The position numbers and the translations under genes were made by a program. Shown one piece after another: positions 31,093-38,820 of a DNA stretch of 39,272 nucleotides (positions are counted from its first letter, which is position 1; every line of letters starts with the position of its first letter). The notes under the pieces are model-generated. The model saw nothing but the letters and a program-made list of their open reading frames with translations. It did no database searches and was not told the origin of the DNA. This stretch comes from JAYZVT01 sp050248375 (GTDB lineage Bacteria; Pseudomonadota; Alphaproteobacteria; Rhizobiales; Methyloligellaceae), in the NCBI GenBank assembly GCA_050248375.1, contig JBFWSL010000003.1:1-39272 (forward strand), in the 5' to 3' direction.

Positions 31093-31413
31093 GTAGCCGC
31101 ACTGGCGGCAGATGTTGCTCCAGCAGTCCTTCATGCAGTCGCTGAACGCCTTGCGGCACCAGTATTCGTAACAATTGATGCGGTAGGAGTTGTAGCAATA
31201 GCGGCGGCAGTTCTCGCAGTCGCGCCTGCAATACGAGACCGGCTGCGCCTGTGAACGCGGCAGGGTCCGCACCAGCCCGCCGGAATGCGCCGGCATACTG
31301 GCGAGCGTCACCCCTTCGCCCGCCGAAGCGGGTCCGCCGGAGGGCGGCGAAAACAGCGCGACTGCGGAAACGACCGCGCACAGCGCGAACAGGAAGGCGC
31401 GGAAACGCGTCAT
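31090..31413 (-). CDS. Small secreted cysteine-rich protein, unknown family
   Basis: 107 residues from the ATG at 31413, with AAGGAC upstream. It has a clear signal peptide (RFRAFLFALCAVVSAVALF, cleavage near ASAGE), a short low-complexity stretch, then a C-terminal domain of ~46 residues with ten cysteines at 62, 66, 69, 73, 81, 86, 93, 97, 102 and 105. The domain is also rich in Tyr and Arg. Even number and close spacing suggest five disulfides in the periplasm or outside the cell, or a metal site. I do not recognise the family. It stands alone between two plus-strand genes. Confidence 0.75.
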   Translation of the reverse strand: MTRFRAFLFALCAVVSAVALFSPPSGGPASAGEGVTLASMPAHSGGLVRTLPRSQAQPVSYCRRDCENCRRYCYNSYRINCYEYWCRKAFSDCMKDCWSNICRQCGY

Positions 31414-31507
31414 GATATCGTCCTTTCCAATCCATCGCCCCGGTGCTTTACAGTAGCGCACGGCGGCAAGGCGTCAGGCAAGCCCGGACAATGGAGCCAT
31501 GACTCGA

Positions 31508-32950
31508 ATGACGAAACGGCCGGTAAACGGCCCGGTTCCCGGCGAGGTGCTGAACCGGCTGGCGGCTGTCGTCGGCGACGCCTACGCGATCCGCGATGCC
31601 GGCGCCATGGAGCCCTATCTGCGCGAGATGCGCGATATTTATGTCGGCCGCGCCGGGATGGTGCTGCGCCCGGCGAATACGGAGGAAGTCTCCGGCATCC
31701 TGAAGATCGCCAGCGAGACGGGCACGGCGATCGTTCCGCAGGGCGGCAACACGGGCCTGGTGGGCGGACAGATTCCCTTCGATACAGGCAACGAGGTGAT
31801 CGTCAGCCTGACGCGCATGAACCGCATCCGCGAGACAGACGTCGCCGGCGAGACGATGACCGTGGAGGCCGGCGTCACCCTGCAGCAGGCGCGCGAGGCG
31901 GCGGAGGAAGCGGACAAGCTGTTTCCCCTGTCCCTGCCTTCGGAGGGCAGTTGCCAGATCGGCGGCAATCTCGCCACCAACGCGGGCGGCGCGGCGATGC
32001 TCGCCTACGGCAACGCGCGCGACATGGTCCTGGGCCTGGAGGTGGTTCTGGCCGACGGCCAGGTGTGGGACGGCCTCAGGGCGCTGCGCAAGGACAACAC
32101 CGGCTATCACCTGAAGGACATCTTCATCGGCTCGGAAGGCACGCTGGGCATCATCACAGCGGCGGTGCTGAAGCTGTTCCCGCGTCCGCGCGAGCAGGCG
32201 ACCGCCTTCGCGGGATTCCGCGACATCGCGCAATGCGCCGAGCTGTTCGCCATCGCACGCGGCCGCGCGGGCATGGAACTGACTTCGTTCGAGATATTGC
32301 CGCGCATCGGCATCGACATGGTGCTGAGGCATGGCGACAACGTGCGCGACCCGCTGGCGGAGGCTTTCCCCTGGTACGCGCTGATCGAAATCTCCGGGCA
32401 CAAGGGCGGCGGCGAGGCCAGCGATGCCATGGAGGCCATACTGTCCGAGGCGCTGGAGCGCCAGGTGATCGCCGACGCGGCGCTGGCGGCGTCCCTCGCC
32501 CAGTCGCGAGACTTCTGGCGCATCCGCGAGCTGATGTCGGAGGTGCAGCGACTCGAAGGCGGCAGCATCAAGCATGACGTGTCGGTGCCGCTGTCGCGCA
32601 TTCCGGAGTTCGTCACCCGGGCGAGCGAGCTGGCGGTGAAGCTGGTGCCGGGCTCCCGCCCCGTCCCCTTCGGCCATTTCGGCGACGGCAACGTACATTT
32701 CAACGTCAGCCAGGGGCCGGGCATGGACAAGGCGGAGTTCATGGCCCAGTGGGAGCGAGTGACGGGCGCGGTGCACGACCTGGTGACGGAGATGAACGGG
32801 TCCATCAGCGCCGAGCACGGCATCGGGCGCATGAAGCGCGACCTGATGGCCAGGACCAAGAGCCCGGTGGAGATGGACCTGCAGAGAAGGCTGAAGTCCG
32901 CCCTCGACCCCCGAGGCATCCTCAACCCCGACAAGGTGCTTGCACGCTGA
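31508..32950 (+). CDS. FAD-linked oxidase (GlcD/D-2-hydroxyacid dehydrogenase type)
   Basis: 480 residues from ATG 31508 (483 from ATG 31499). GGAG at 31493-31496 is 11 bases ahead of 31508 but only two ahead of 31499, so the later start is preferred. The FAD-binding PCMH domain shows VPQGGNTGLVGGQ, LPSEGSCQIGGNLATNAGG and GSEGTLGIITAAVLKL. The C-terminal FAD-oxidase cap has FGHFGDGNVHFNVS and ISAEHGIGRMKRD, typical for D-lactate, D-2-hydroxyglutarate and glycolate dehydrogenases. The exact 2-hydroxyacid is unknown. No GlcE/GlcF subunit genes are beside it, which favours a single-subunit enzyme. Confidence 0.92.
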   Translation: MTKRPVNGPVPGEVLNRLAAVVGDAYAIRDAGAMEPYLREMRDIYVGRAGMVLRPANTEEVSGILKIASETGTAIVPQGGNTGLVGGQIPFDTGNEVIVSLTRMNRIRETDVAGETMTVEAGVTLQQAREAAEEADKLFPLSLPSEGSCQIGGNLATNAGGAAMLAYGNARDMVLGLEVVLADGQVWDGLRALRKDNTGYHLKDIFIGSEGTLGIITAAVLKLFPRPREQATAFAGFRDIAQCAELFAIARGRAGMELTSFEILPRIGIDMVLRHGDNVRDPLAEAFPWYALIEISGHKGGGEASDAMEAILSEALERQVIADAALAASLAQSRDFWRIRELMSEVQRLEGGSIKHDVSVPLSRIPEFVTRASELAVKLVPGSRPVPFGHFGDGNVHFNVSQGPGMDKAEFMAQWERVTGAVHDLVTEMNGSISAEHGIGRMKRDLMARTKSPVEMDLQRRLKSALDPRGILNPDKVLAR

Positions 32951-33026
32951 TACAAGCGGCGCGGGTAACAAATTGGCAACCAAACCGGCCGAAACTGGCC
33001 GAGTGGTGTTTCGGTGAGGCGTTGTC

Positions 33027-33608
33027 ATGCAGAAGACGGGGGCCGTGCTCAGGGTGGTGGCCGGCAAGGACCATCCTCTCGACCGGGAAACGATCTCCCG
33101 CGGCTTCCGGCAGTCGATGATCGACCACCTGCGCGCCCACACCGCCGGCACGAATGTCAATCCGAAGACGCTGCTCGCCACCGATTACCTCAATCATTTC
33201 AATGAAATGATCATGCTGCTGGACATGCTGCCGGAGGCGCCGGCGGAGATCGCCGCGGACATCGGCAACTGGCGGCACAAGTCCTACGAGGAGCATTTCC
33301 ACGAAACCGGCTTCCGGGACAAGTCGCTCGCCATCGCGGGATATCTTCACGCGCCGGAAGAAGTGCGCGAGGCCTTCGACGCGGCCATCGGACAGCTCGA
33401 GCAAGAGATGGTGAAGGTGCTCGGCCAGGTGACCGCCATCATGGCGGGCGGCGGCATCGACGGCCTCGTCCCGCTGTGCCCGGAGGCGGCGGCGCGCATG
33501 CGCGACCTGGTGGATGCGGCCGCGGCCATCGTCAACGGAAGCGACGCCTCTGTTCACCCCGGCGAGACGCACGATCAGCAGGCATGCGTGGACGCGCTGT
33601 TCGACTGA
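33027..33608 (+). CDS. Conserved hypothetical protein, mostly helical
   Basis: 193 residues, family not recognised with certainty. No signal peptide or membrane segment. The central part (LLATDYLNHFNEMIMLLDMLP, GNWRHKSYEEHFHETGFRDKSLAIAGY) is rich in His, Asn and acidic residues and predicted helical. It could hold a metal or ligand, but no known motif is complete. Codon use resembles the flanking genes. It starts 76 bases after the FAD oxidase and is followed by repeat copy 3. Confidence 0.75.
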   Translation: MQKTGAVLRVVAGKDHPLDRETISRGFRQSMIDHLRAHTAGTNVNPKTLLATDYLNHFNEMIMLLDMLPEAPAEIAADIGNWRHKSYEEHFHETGFRDKSLAIAGYLHAPEEVREAFDAAIGQLEQEMVKVLGQVTAIMAGGGIDGLVPLCPEAAARMRDLVDAAAAIVNGSDASVHPGETHDQQACVDALFD

Positions 33609-33618
33609 CACCCGGCCC

Positions 33619-33700
33619 GGCCGGACGATGCGCCAGGCCATAGGCTTCAGCACGGCCTGACCGGAAAAGTGATATCCACTCCTCCGTATCCTGTTCTAGG
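33619..33700. repeat. Dispersed palindromic repeat, copy 3 (degenerate)
   Basis: Aligns with copy 2 in order: GATGCGCCAG, CATAG, CTT..AGCA, GGAAAAGTG, TATCCACT, CCGTATC and the final CTAG. Many substitutions have destroyed the perfect arms, so it is probably an old copy. It separates the hypothetical gene from the NUDIX gene. Confidence 0.7.
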
Positions 33701-33732
33701 CTGGCGCAGCGACCGCGAGCCGGACAGCCCTC

Positions 33733-34167
33733 ATGCCTCCTGCCACCGATCCCGTTCCCCAGCGCCGGTTCGCCGCGAGCATCGCCGTGTTCCGTGACGG
33801 CCAGGTGCTGCTGGCGCAACGCTCCAAGGCAGGCACGCGCGGGCTGTGGAGCCTGCCCGGGGGGCATGTGGAGCCGGGCGAGACGCAGGAGCAGACGGCG
33901 CTCAGGGAACTGTCGGAGGAGACGGGCGTCTCGGGCAGGGTGATCGGCGTCACCTCGGTGATCGAGTTCGCGGTGAAAAGCGAGGTCAGCGAGATTCACT
34001 ATGAGCTCACGTCGTTCTATGGCGAGTGGCTTTCCGGGGAGCCGGAAGCGCGGAGCGACTGCATGGGCGTCAAGTGGGCCGACCCGGAAGAACTCGTCGA
34101 GGCGGAGATGACGCCGGGCACCCCGGCGGTGATCCGCAAGGCGGCGCGCCTGCTGGCGGGGCGCTGA
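33733..34167 (+). CDS. NUDIX hydrolase
   Basis: 144 residues with a complete Nudix box: G44 to G65, containing GHVEPGE, then RELSEETG (GX5EX7REUXEEXGU). The surrounding SLPGG and the substrate-side EIHYELTSFYGEW fit nucleotide-type pyrophosphohydrolases of the MutT/ADP-ribose class. The exact substrate cannot be assigned. The ATG at 33733 is followed directly by the conserved strand RRFAASIAVFRDGQVLLAQR. Confidence 0.93.
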   Translation: MPPATDPVPQRRFAASIAVFRDGQVLLAQRSKAGTRGLWSLPGGHVEPGETQEQTALRELSEETGVSGRVIGVTSVIEFAVKSEVSEIHYELTSFYGEWLSGEPEARSDCMGVKWADPEELVEAEMTPGTPAVIRKAARLLAGR

Positions 34168-34214
34168 CGCCCGCGGCTATGGCGGCTGGACCGATTTTGC
34201 GATACCTAACGGCC

Positions 34215-34619
34215 ATGCAGATCCCTCGCATACCGTCCGGACGGCGGCTTCGGGCCACCCTCCTCGCCGCATTGCTGGCGGGCGCGCCGCTGGCGGCCAT
34301 GGCGCAGGCGGCGGGCGACGACCGGCCCTATGACGCCAAGCTGATGCGGCTGTCGGAAATCCTCGGGGCCATCCACTATCTGCGCGAGCTCTGCGGCGCC
34401 GACGAAGGCCAGCTCTGGCGCGACCAGATGAAGGAACTGCTGCGTACCGAAGGCACCAGCGCCATCCGCCGGGCCAAGCTGGTGCAGGAGTTCAACAAGG
34501 GCTATCGCGGCTACCGCCGTACCTATCGCTCCTGCACGGAATCCGCGCAGACGGCGGTGGACCGCTTCATAGAGGAAGGCGCCAAGCTCTCCAACGTGAT
34601 GGTCCGCGAGGGAAGCTGA
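34215..34619 (+). CDS. TIGR02301 family exported protein
   Basis: 134 residues. A signal peptide (RLRATLLAALLAGAPLAAMAQA) is followed by the characteristic YDAKLMRLSEILGAIHYLRELCGA and WRDQMKELL blocks of the alphaproteobacterial TIGR02301 family; a second Cys (YRSCTES) may pair with the first. The family is periplasmic by prediction and has no known function. The ATG at 34215 gives the signal peptide directly. It follows the NUDIX gene by 47 bases, a common arrangement. Confidence 0.88.
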   Translation: MQIPRIPSGRRLRATLLAALLAGAPLAAMAQAAGDDRPYDAKLMRLSEILGAIHYLRELCGADEGQLWRDQMKELLRTEGTSAIRRAKLVQEFNKGYRGYRRTYRSCTESAQTAVDRFIEEGAKLSNVMVREGS

Positions 34620-34755
34620 GGGGTTAACCCTCCCCCTTAACGTTGCCTTCAGGTTATCGCCCCGCCCCGCGGAACCCGCATGCTAGAACCATCGCAGAAC
34701 GGCTCCGGGACACCCGGTCGCGAGCCGGAACCGACACGGGGAGAAGGTCCGCGCA

Positions 34756-34998
34756 ATGCAGGCCACGGACAGCTACGAGCAGGAAGGCAAGCGCGCCGCG
34801 CTCCGCTATATCCTGGATGCGTGGGAGGAAGCCCTGCATGACGGCCTGGAGCCGGAGATGCTGGCCAACGCCGCGCTTTTCGCCGCACTGAGCGACCTCA
34901 TCGAGACCTACGGGGAGGAAGCGGTGGCCAAAATGACCGACCGGCTCTCGCGCCGTATCCATCACGGCGAATTCACCCTCAACCGCACCCGCCAGTAA
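34756..34998 (+). CDS. Small conserved hypothetical protein
   Basis: 80 residues, acidic and helical (KRAALRYILDAWEEALHDGLEPEMLANAALFAALSDLIETYGEEAVAKM). GGGGAGAAGG precedes the ATG by about 11 bases. No signal peptide or known motif. Appearance and size are typical of small alphaproteobacterial proteins of unknown role. It converges with the LysE gene, only five bases apart. Confidence 0.78.
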   Translation: MQATDSYEQEGKRAALRYILDAWEEALHDGLEPEMLANAALFAALSDLIETYGEEAVAKMTDRLSRRIHHGEFTLNRTRQ

Positions 34999-35003
34999 CC
35001 GTC

Positions 35004-35675
35004 TCAGCCGGACAGCCCGAGGCCACGGGCAAGATAGCGGGCGAGCAGGCCGGCGCCGAAGCCGGCGAGCACCACGCCCGCGACGCGGTTGATCAGTTGC
35101 AGCGTTGCCTCGTCGAGGCGGTGATGGATGCTCGCGACGATGCGCGACAGCGTCGCCCACCAGGCCAGGCTCCCGCACATGACGCCGGCGACGATGAAAG
35201 CCGCGTCCCAGTAGTCGTGGATGCCGCCCACCAGCGATCCGAGGCCGCCGAATATGGCGGCGGTGCCCAGCACGGCGCCGGGATTGGAGACGGTGAGCAG
35301 GAAGGTCTGCGGGATGGCCGCGGCATGGTGCCGGATGCCCCTCGCCGGGGGAGCGCTTCCGCGCGGACGGGTCAGGAACAGCCTGATGCCGAAGGCGATC
35401 AGGATCAGCCCGCCCACGAGCTGGATCATCGGCTTGTAGGCATTGATGAGCGCGGCGGTCGCGGTCATGCTGACGGCGGCGAAGGCGGCGATCAGCCCGT
35501 CGCCGGCGACCGCCCCGAGGCCGGCGGCGAGCCCGCCCCAGAAGCCCCGTTCCAGGGCGCGCTGGATGCACATGATGTTCACCGGGCCGACGGGGGCGGC
35601 GATGACGACGCCGATGACGCAGCCGGTCAGGAAGAAATGGGTGCCTTGAAGGACGATGTCGGCGCCGTTGGTCAC
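35004..35675 (-). CDS. LysE family amino-acid exporter
   Basis: 223 residues with about six hydrophobic segments. The N-terminal segment ends in the family signature APVGPVNIMCIQRAL, followed by GLGAVAGDGLIAAFAAV and the NPGAVLGTAAIFGGLG block. LysE/RhtB proteins export amino acids or small metabolites across the inner membrane. The substrate is not predictable. It stands alone; the divergent exported-protein gene begins 39 bases upstream. Confidence 0.93.
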   Translation of the reverse strand: MTNGADIVLQGTHFFLTGCVIGVVIAAPVGPVNIMCIQRALERGFWGGLAAGLGAVAGDGLIAAFAAVSMTATAALINAYKPMIQLVGGLILIAFGIRLFLTRPRGSAPPARGIRHHAAAIPQTFLLTVSNPGAVLGTAAIFGGLGSLVGGIHDYWDAAFIVAGVMCGSLAWWATLSRIVASIHHRLDEATLQLINRVAGVVLAGFGAGLLARYLARGLGLSG

Positions 35676-35714
35676 TGCGTTGTTCCGGACCTTCCGGTTA
35701 GCGGGGTGTCACGA

Positions 35715-36332
35715 ATGATGACTAGGCGAGAGCGCATGGGCTTGCCAGCGAAATTCGCGCGCATGTTCATGCGCATTTCGGCGGGTGTGTGGCTGGCCGC
35801 GCTGCTGGCAACAGGCGCCCCGCCGTCCGCGTCCTCCGCCGAGGGAAAGAAAGCCAACCCCGCGAAGCCGCCGGAAATCCTGATGCGGGACGCCGCCCTG
35901 CCCGCGCCGGTCGCGCGCATGCGCGATGCGATCCTGGAGGCCGCGCGCGGCGGCGACATCGAGGCCATGCGGCCCGTGCTGGAGTCCAACGAGCTGCGCC
36001 CGGTGGTCTCCTTCGGCGGCGGACAGGACGCCATCCGCTACTGGAAGGAGAATTCGGCCACGGGCGACGGGCGCGAGATCCTCGCCGCCATGATCGAGGT
36101 GCTGGAGATGCCGGCGGCGCATGTCCACGCGGGCGCGCCGGAAGAAATGTATGTGTGGCCCTATCTGGCGGAACTGGAGCTGGAGAAGCTGACGCCCGCC
36201 CAGCAGGTGGACCTCTACCGCCTGGTCACGCCGGAGACGGCAAAAACCATGAAGGACTTCGGCGGCTACATCCATTACCGCCTCGGCATCGGCAGGGACG
36301 GCACCTGGCACTTCTTCGTGGCGGGCGATTAG
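35715..36332 (+). CDS. Conserved exported protein, unknown function
   Basis: About 205 residues. Two adjacent ATG codons (35715, 35718) open the frame, with further in-frame ATGs before the signal peptide (MRISAGVWLAALLATGAPPSASSA). The mature part includes LEAARGGDIEAMRPVLESNE and ends RLGIGRDGTWHFFVAGD, a combination I have met in hypothetical proteins of Hyphomicrobiales. No enzymatic motif is evident. A periplasmic location is likely. The start is uncertain because no strong ribosome-binding site is visible. Confidence 0.78.
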   Translation: MMTRRERMGLPAKFARMFMRISAGVWLAALLATGAPPSASSAEGKKANPAKPPEILMRDAALPAPVARMRDAILEAARGGDIEAMRPVLESNELRPVVSFGGGQDAIRYWKENSATGDGREILAAMIEVLEMPAAHVHAGAPEEMYVWPYLAELELEKLTPAQQVDLYRLVTPETAKTMKDFGGYIHYRLGIGRDGTWHFFVAGD

Positions 36333-36350
36333 GACACGGAACCGCCACGG

Positions 36351-36476
36351 CTACGGTTCCGGGAAGGTGCCGGGAGGCAGGTCCTTGTTGGCGACCCAGG
36401 CTATGCTCCTGGGCAATCGGCCTTCGGTCTCGATGAATTCCTTCACGGCTTTCCAGGCGGGGATAAGTTCCCCAGG
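36351..36476 (-). pseudogene. Remnant of an Imm1 immunity gene (3' end only)
   Basis: 41 codons and a TAG stop, opening right after an in-frame TAG (36479-36477). The frame reads ELIPAWKAVKEFIETEGRL and then PRSIAWVANKDLPPGTFPEP, nearly superimposable on the C-terminus of the Imm1 protein at 12059-12535. At DNA level 34 of 35 bases agree around 36424-36458 and 12137-12171. It has no start codon and no toxin partner, so it is a decayed fragment. It lies between the exported-protein gene and pyrC. An 8-bp inverted repeat (CGGAACCG/CGGTTCCG, 36337-36361) overlaps its end. Confidence 0.8.
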
Positions 36477-36526
36477 CTACTGGAGGGCTTGCGAATTTCA
36501 GATTCGACGGGAAGTCTTCCAGGACG

Positions 36527-37867
36527 TTAGCCGCGCTTTTGCAGCGCCTCCAGGAAGCGAACGGGCTGGCCATGCGCCTTGCCGAGGATTTCGCCTTCCC
36601 ACATGACGCGGCGGCCACGGATCACCGTGCCGATGGGCCATCCCCTCACCTCCTGGCCGTCGAAGGGCGTCCAGCCGGCCCGGCTCGCCATCCGGGCATT
36701 CTCGATGGTGCGGCGGGCGCCGAGATCGACCACGGTGAAGTCGGCGTCGTAGCCGACCGCGATGCGGCCCTTCCCCGCGATGCCGAAGATACGCTGGGGG
36801 CCGTGGCTGGTCAGATCGACGAAGCGCTCGATGGAAAGCCTGCCCGCGTTCACCTGGTCCAGCATCACCGGCACCAGCGTCTGCACGCCGGGCATGCCCG
36901 AGGGCGAGGCCGGATAGGCCTTCGCCTTTTCCTCCAGCGTATGCGGCGCGTGGTCGGAGCCGAGCACGTCGACGATGCCTTGCGTGAGGCCGTGCCACAG
37001 GCCCGCCTGGTGGGCGGCGTCGCGCAGGGGCGGGTTCATCTGGGCGCGGGTGCCGAGCTTCGCGTAGGCCTTGCCGGCCTCGAGCGTCAGGTGCTGCGGG
37101 GTCGCCTCGACGCTCGCCACGTCCTTGTGCTGGCCCAGGAACGCCATCTCTTCCGCGGTGGATACATGCAGGATGTGGATGCGCCTGCCATGCCGGCGCG
37201 CGAGCCGGATCAGCCGTTCGGTGGACTGCATGGCGGCGGCGGCGTCGCGCCAGACGCTGTGCGTGGAGGGATCGTCCTCGCGGCGCTCGCCCTTGCGGGC
37301 CTCGAGCCGCGCCTCGTCCTCGGAATGAAAGGCGGCGCGGCGCGAGATGGCGGCGATGATACGCGACAGGTGCTCCTCGTCGTCCACCAGCAGGTCGCCG
37401 GTGGAGGAGCCCGCGAACACCTTGATGCCGGCGGAACCCGGCAGCTTCTCCAGCTCGGGGATCTGTTCGATATTCTCCCGCGTACCCCCGACATAGAAGG
37501 CGAAGTCGCAGAACATGCGGTCGGTGGCGCGCCCGACCTTGTCGGCCAGCGCCCCGGCCGTGGTGGTGACCGGCGAGGTGTTGGGCATCTCGAAGACGGC
37601 GGTGACGCCGCCCAGCACGGCCGCGCGGCTGCCGGTCTCCAGGTCCTCCTTGTGCTCGGCGCCCGGCTCGCGGAAATGCACCTGGCTGTCGATGACCCCG
37701 GGAAGCACATGCAGGCCGGTGACGTCCACGGATTCCGCGGCGTGGTCGCGCGAAATCGCGCCGATGGCCTCGATGCGGCCATCGCGGACGCCGATATCGG
37801 CCACATGGACGCCGTCATGGTTGACCACCGTGCCGCCGCGCAGCACCAGATCGAATTTATCCGCCAC
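36527..37867 (-). CDS. pyrC: Dihydroorotase (amidohydrolase superfamily)
   Basis: 446 residues, class I dihydroorotase by length and blocks: DSQVHFREPGAEHKEDLETG, GIKVFAGSSTG with the lysine expected to be carbamylated (K149), the later His ligands in AAFHSEDE and HILHVST, and the catalytic Asp in LGSDHAPHT. The usual metal motif HxH is QxH here (Q62-V-H64); this variant is frequent in alphaproteobacteria. It closes carbamoyl-aspartate to dihydroorotate in pyrimidine synthesis, unless the change has shifted the substrate. It is transcribed away from ygfZ. Confidence 0.87.
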   Translation of the reverse strand: MADKFDLVLRGGTVVNHDGVHVADIGVRDGRIEAIGAISRDHAAESVDVTGLHVLPGVIDSQVHFREPGAEHKEDLETGSRAAVLGGVTAVFEMPNTSPVTTTAGALADKVGRATDRMFCDFAFYVGGTRENIEQIPELEKLPGSAGIKVFAGSSTGDLLVDDEEHLSRIIAAISRRAAFHSEDEARLEARKGERREDDPSTHSVWRDAAAAMQSTERLIRLARRHGRRIHILHVSTAEEMAFLGQHKDVASVEATPQHLTLEAGKAYAKLGTRAQMNPPLRDAAHQAGLWHGLTQGIVDVLGSDHAPHTLEEKAKAYPASPSGMPGVQTLVPVMLDQVNAGRLSIERFVDLTSHGPQRIFGIAGKGRIAVGYDADFTVVDLGARRTIENARMASRAGWTPFDGQEVRGWPIGTVIRGRRVMWEGEILGKAHGQPVRFLEALQKRG

Positions 37868-37951
37868 CTGAAGGCCTCCCGCGGCGCGAGGCTTGATGCG
37901 CGCCTGTCTGCCGGTTAACTCTCATCGCCCAGCAAAGGAGTAGCCGCCGAC

Positions 37952-38818
37952 ATGCCCGCCTGCAAGATCGCCGAACTGACCGACCGGTCCGTCCTCAGCG
38001 TGAGGGGGGCGGATGCGCACAAATTCCTGCAGGGCCTGGTCACCAGCGACGTGGACCGGGCCAAGGACGGCAAGGCCGTGCACGCGGCCCTGCTGGCGCC
38101 CCAGGGCAAGATCCTGTTCGATTTCTTCGTGGTGGGGCACGGGGACGGCTATCTGCTCGACTGTCCCCAGGCGCTCGCGGCCGACCTGGCCAGGCGGCTG
38201 ACCTTCTACAAGCTGCGGGCCAAGGTGGAGATCGCGGACATGTCGGAAAGCCACAGGGTCTTCGCGCTGTGGGATGGCGAGGCAAAAACTCCCGACGGAG
38301 CCACAATCTTCGCCGATCCCCGGCTGGCGGAGATGGGCCAGCGGCTGATCGCACCGCCGGGGGCGGAGGCCTCGTGCGGCTGCGACATAGCGAGCGAGGC
38401 CGATTACCACGCCCGCCGCATCGCGCTGGGGGTGCCGGAGGGCGGCAAGGACTTCGCCTATGGCGACACCTTCCCGCACGAGGCCGACTACGACCAGCTC
38501 GGCGGCGTGGACTTCAGCAAGGGCTGCTATGTGGGCCAGGAAGTCGTCTCGCGCATGCAGCATCGCGGCACGGCGCGCAAGCGCGTGGTGCCCGTCACCG
38601 CCGCTGCGCCGGTCCCGGCGGGCGCCGATGTGCTGGCGGGCGACTTTCCCATCGGCAAGATAGGCTCCACGGCTGGCAACGCGGCGCTGGCCTTGCTGCG
38701 GCTCGACCGGGCGGCGGACGCCATCGCGGGAGGCAAGCCGCTGAGCGCGGGCGGGGTTGAGATCACCCTGCGCAAGCCCGCATGGGCCTCCTTCGACATG
38801 CCCGGCGAAGGAAATTGA
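37952..38818 (+). CDS. ygfZ: Folate-binding protein YgfZ/GcvT-like
   Basis: 288 residues. The family signature KGCYVGQEVVSRM is at 190-202, preceded by the N-terminal GADAHKFLQGLVTSDV and LLAPQGKILFDFFV blocks typical of YgfZ (tetrahydrofolate-dependent helper of Fe-S cluster assembly or repair and of certain tRNA modifications). The Cys of KGCYVGQ is functionally important in the E. coli protein. It is followed by the glycosylase gene after two bases, so both are probably co-transcribed. Confidence 0.94.
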   Translation: MPACKIAELTDRSVLSVRGADAHKFLQGLVTSDVDRAKDGKAVHAALLAPQGKILFDFFVVGHGDGYLLDCPQALAADLARRLTFYKLRAKVEIADMSESHRVFALWDGEAKTPDGATIFADPRLAEMGQRLIAPPGAEASCGCDIASEADYHARRIALGVPEGGKDFAYGDTFPHEADYDQLGGVDFSKGCYVGQEVVSRMQHRGTARKRVVPVTAAAPVPAGADVLAGDFPIGKIGSTAGNAALALLRLDRAADAIAGGKPLSAGGVEITLRKPAWASFDMPGEGN

Positions 38819-38820
38819 TC

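Noticed and set aside
36337..36361. Inverted repeat CGGAACCG/CGGTTCCG as a terminator for the exported-protein gene
   Set aside because: No T tract follows on either strand, so it is only noted as an inverted repeat at the end of the Imm1 remnant.
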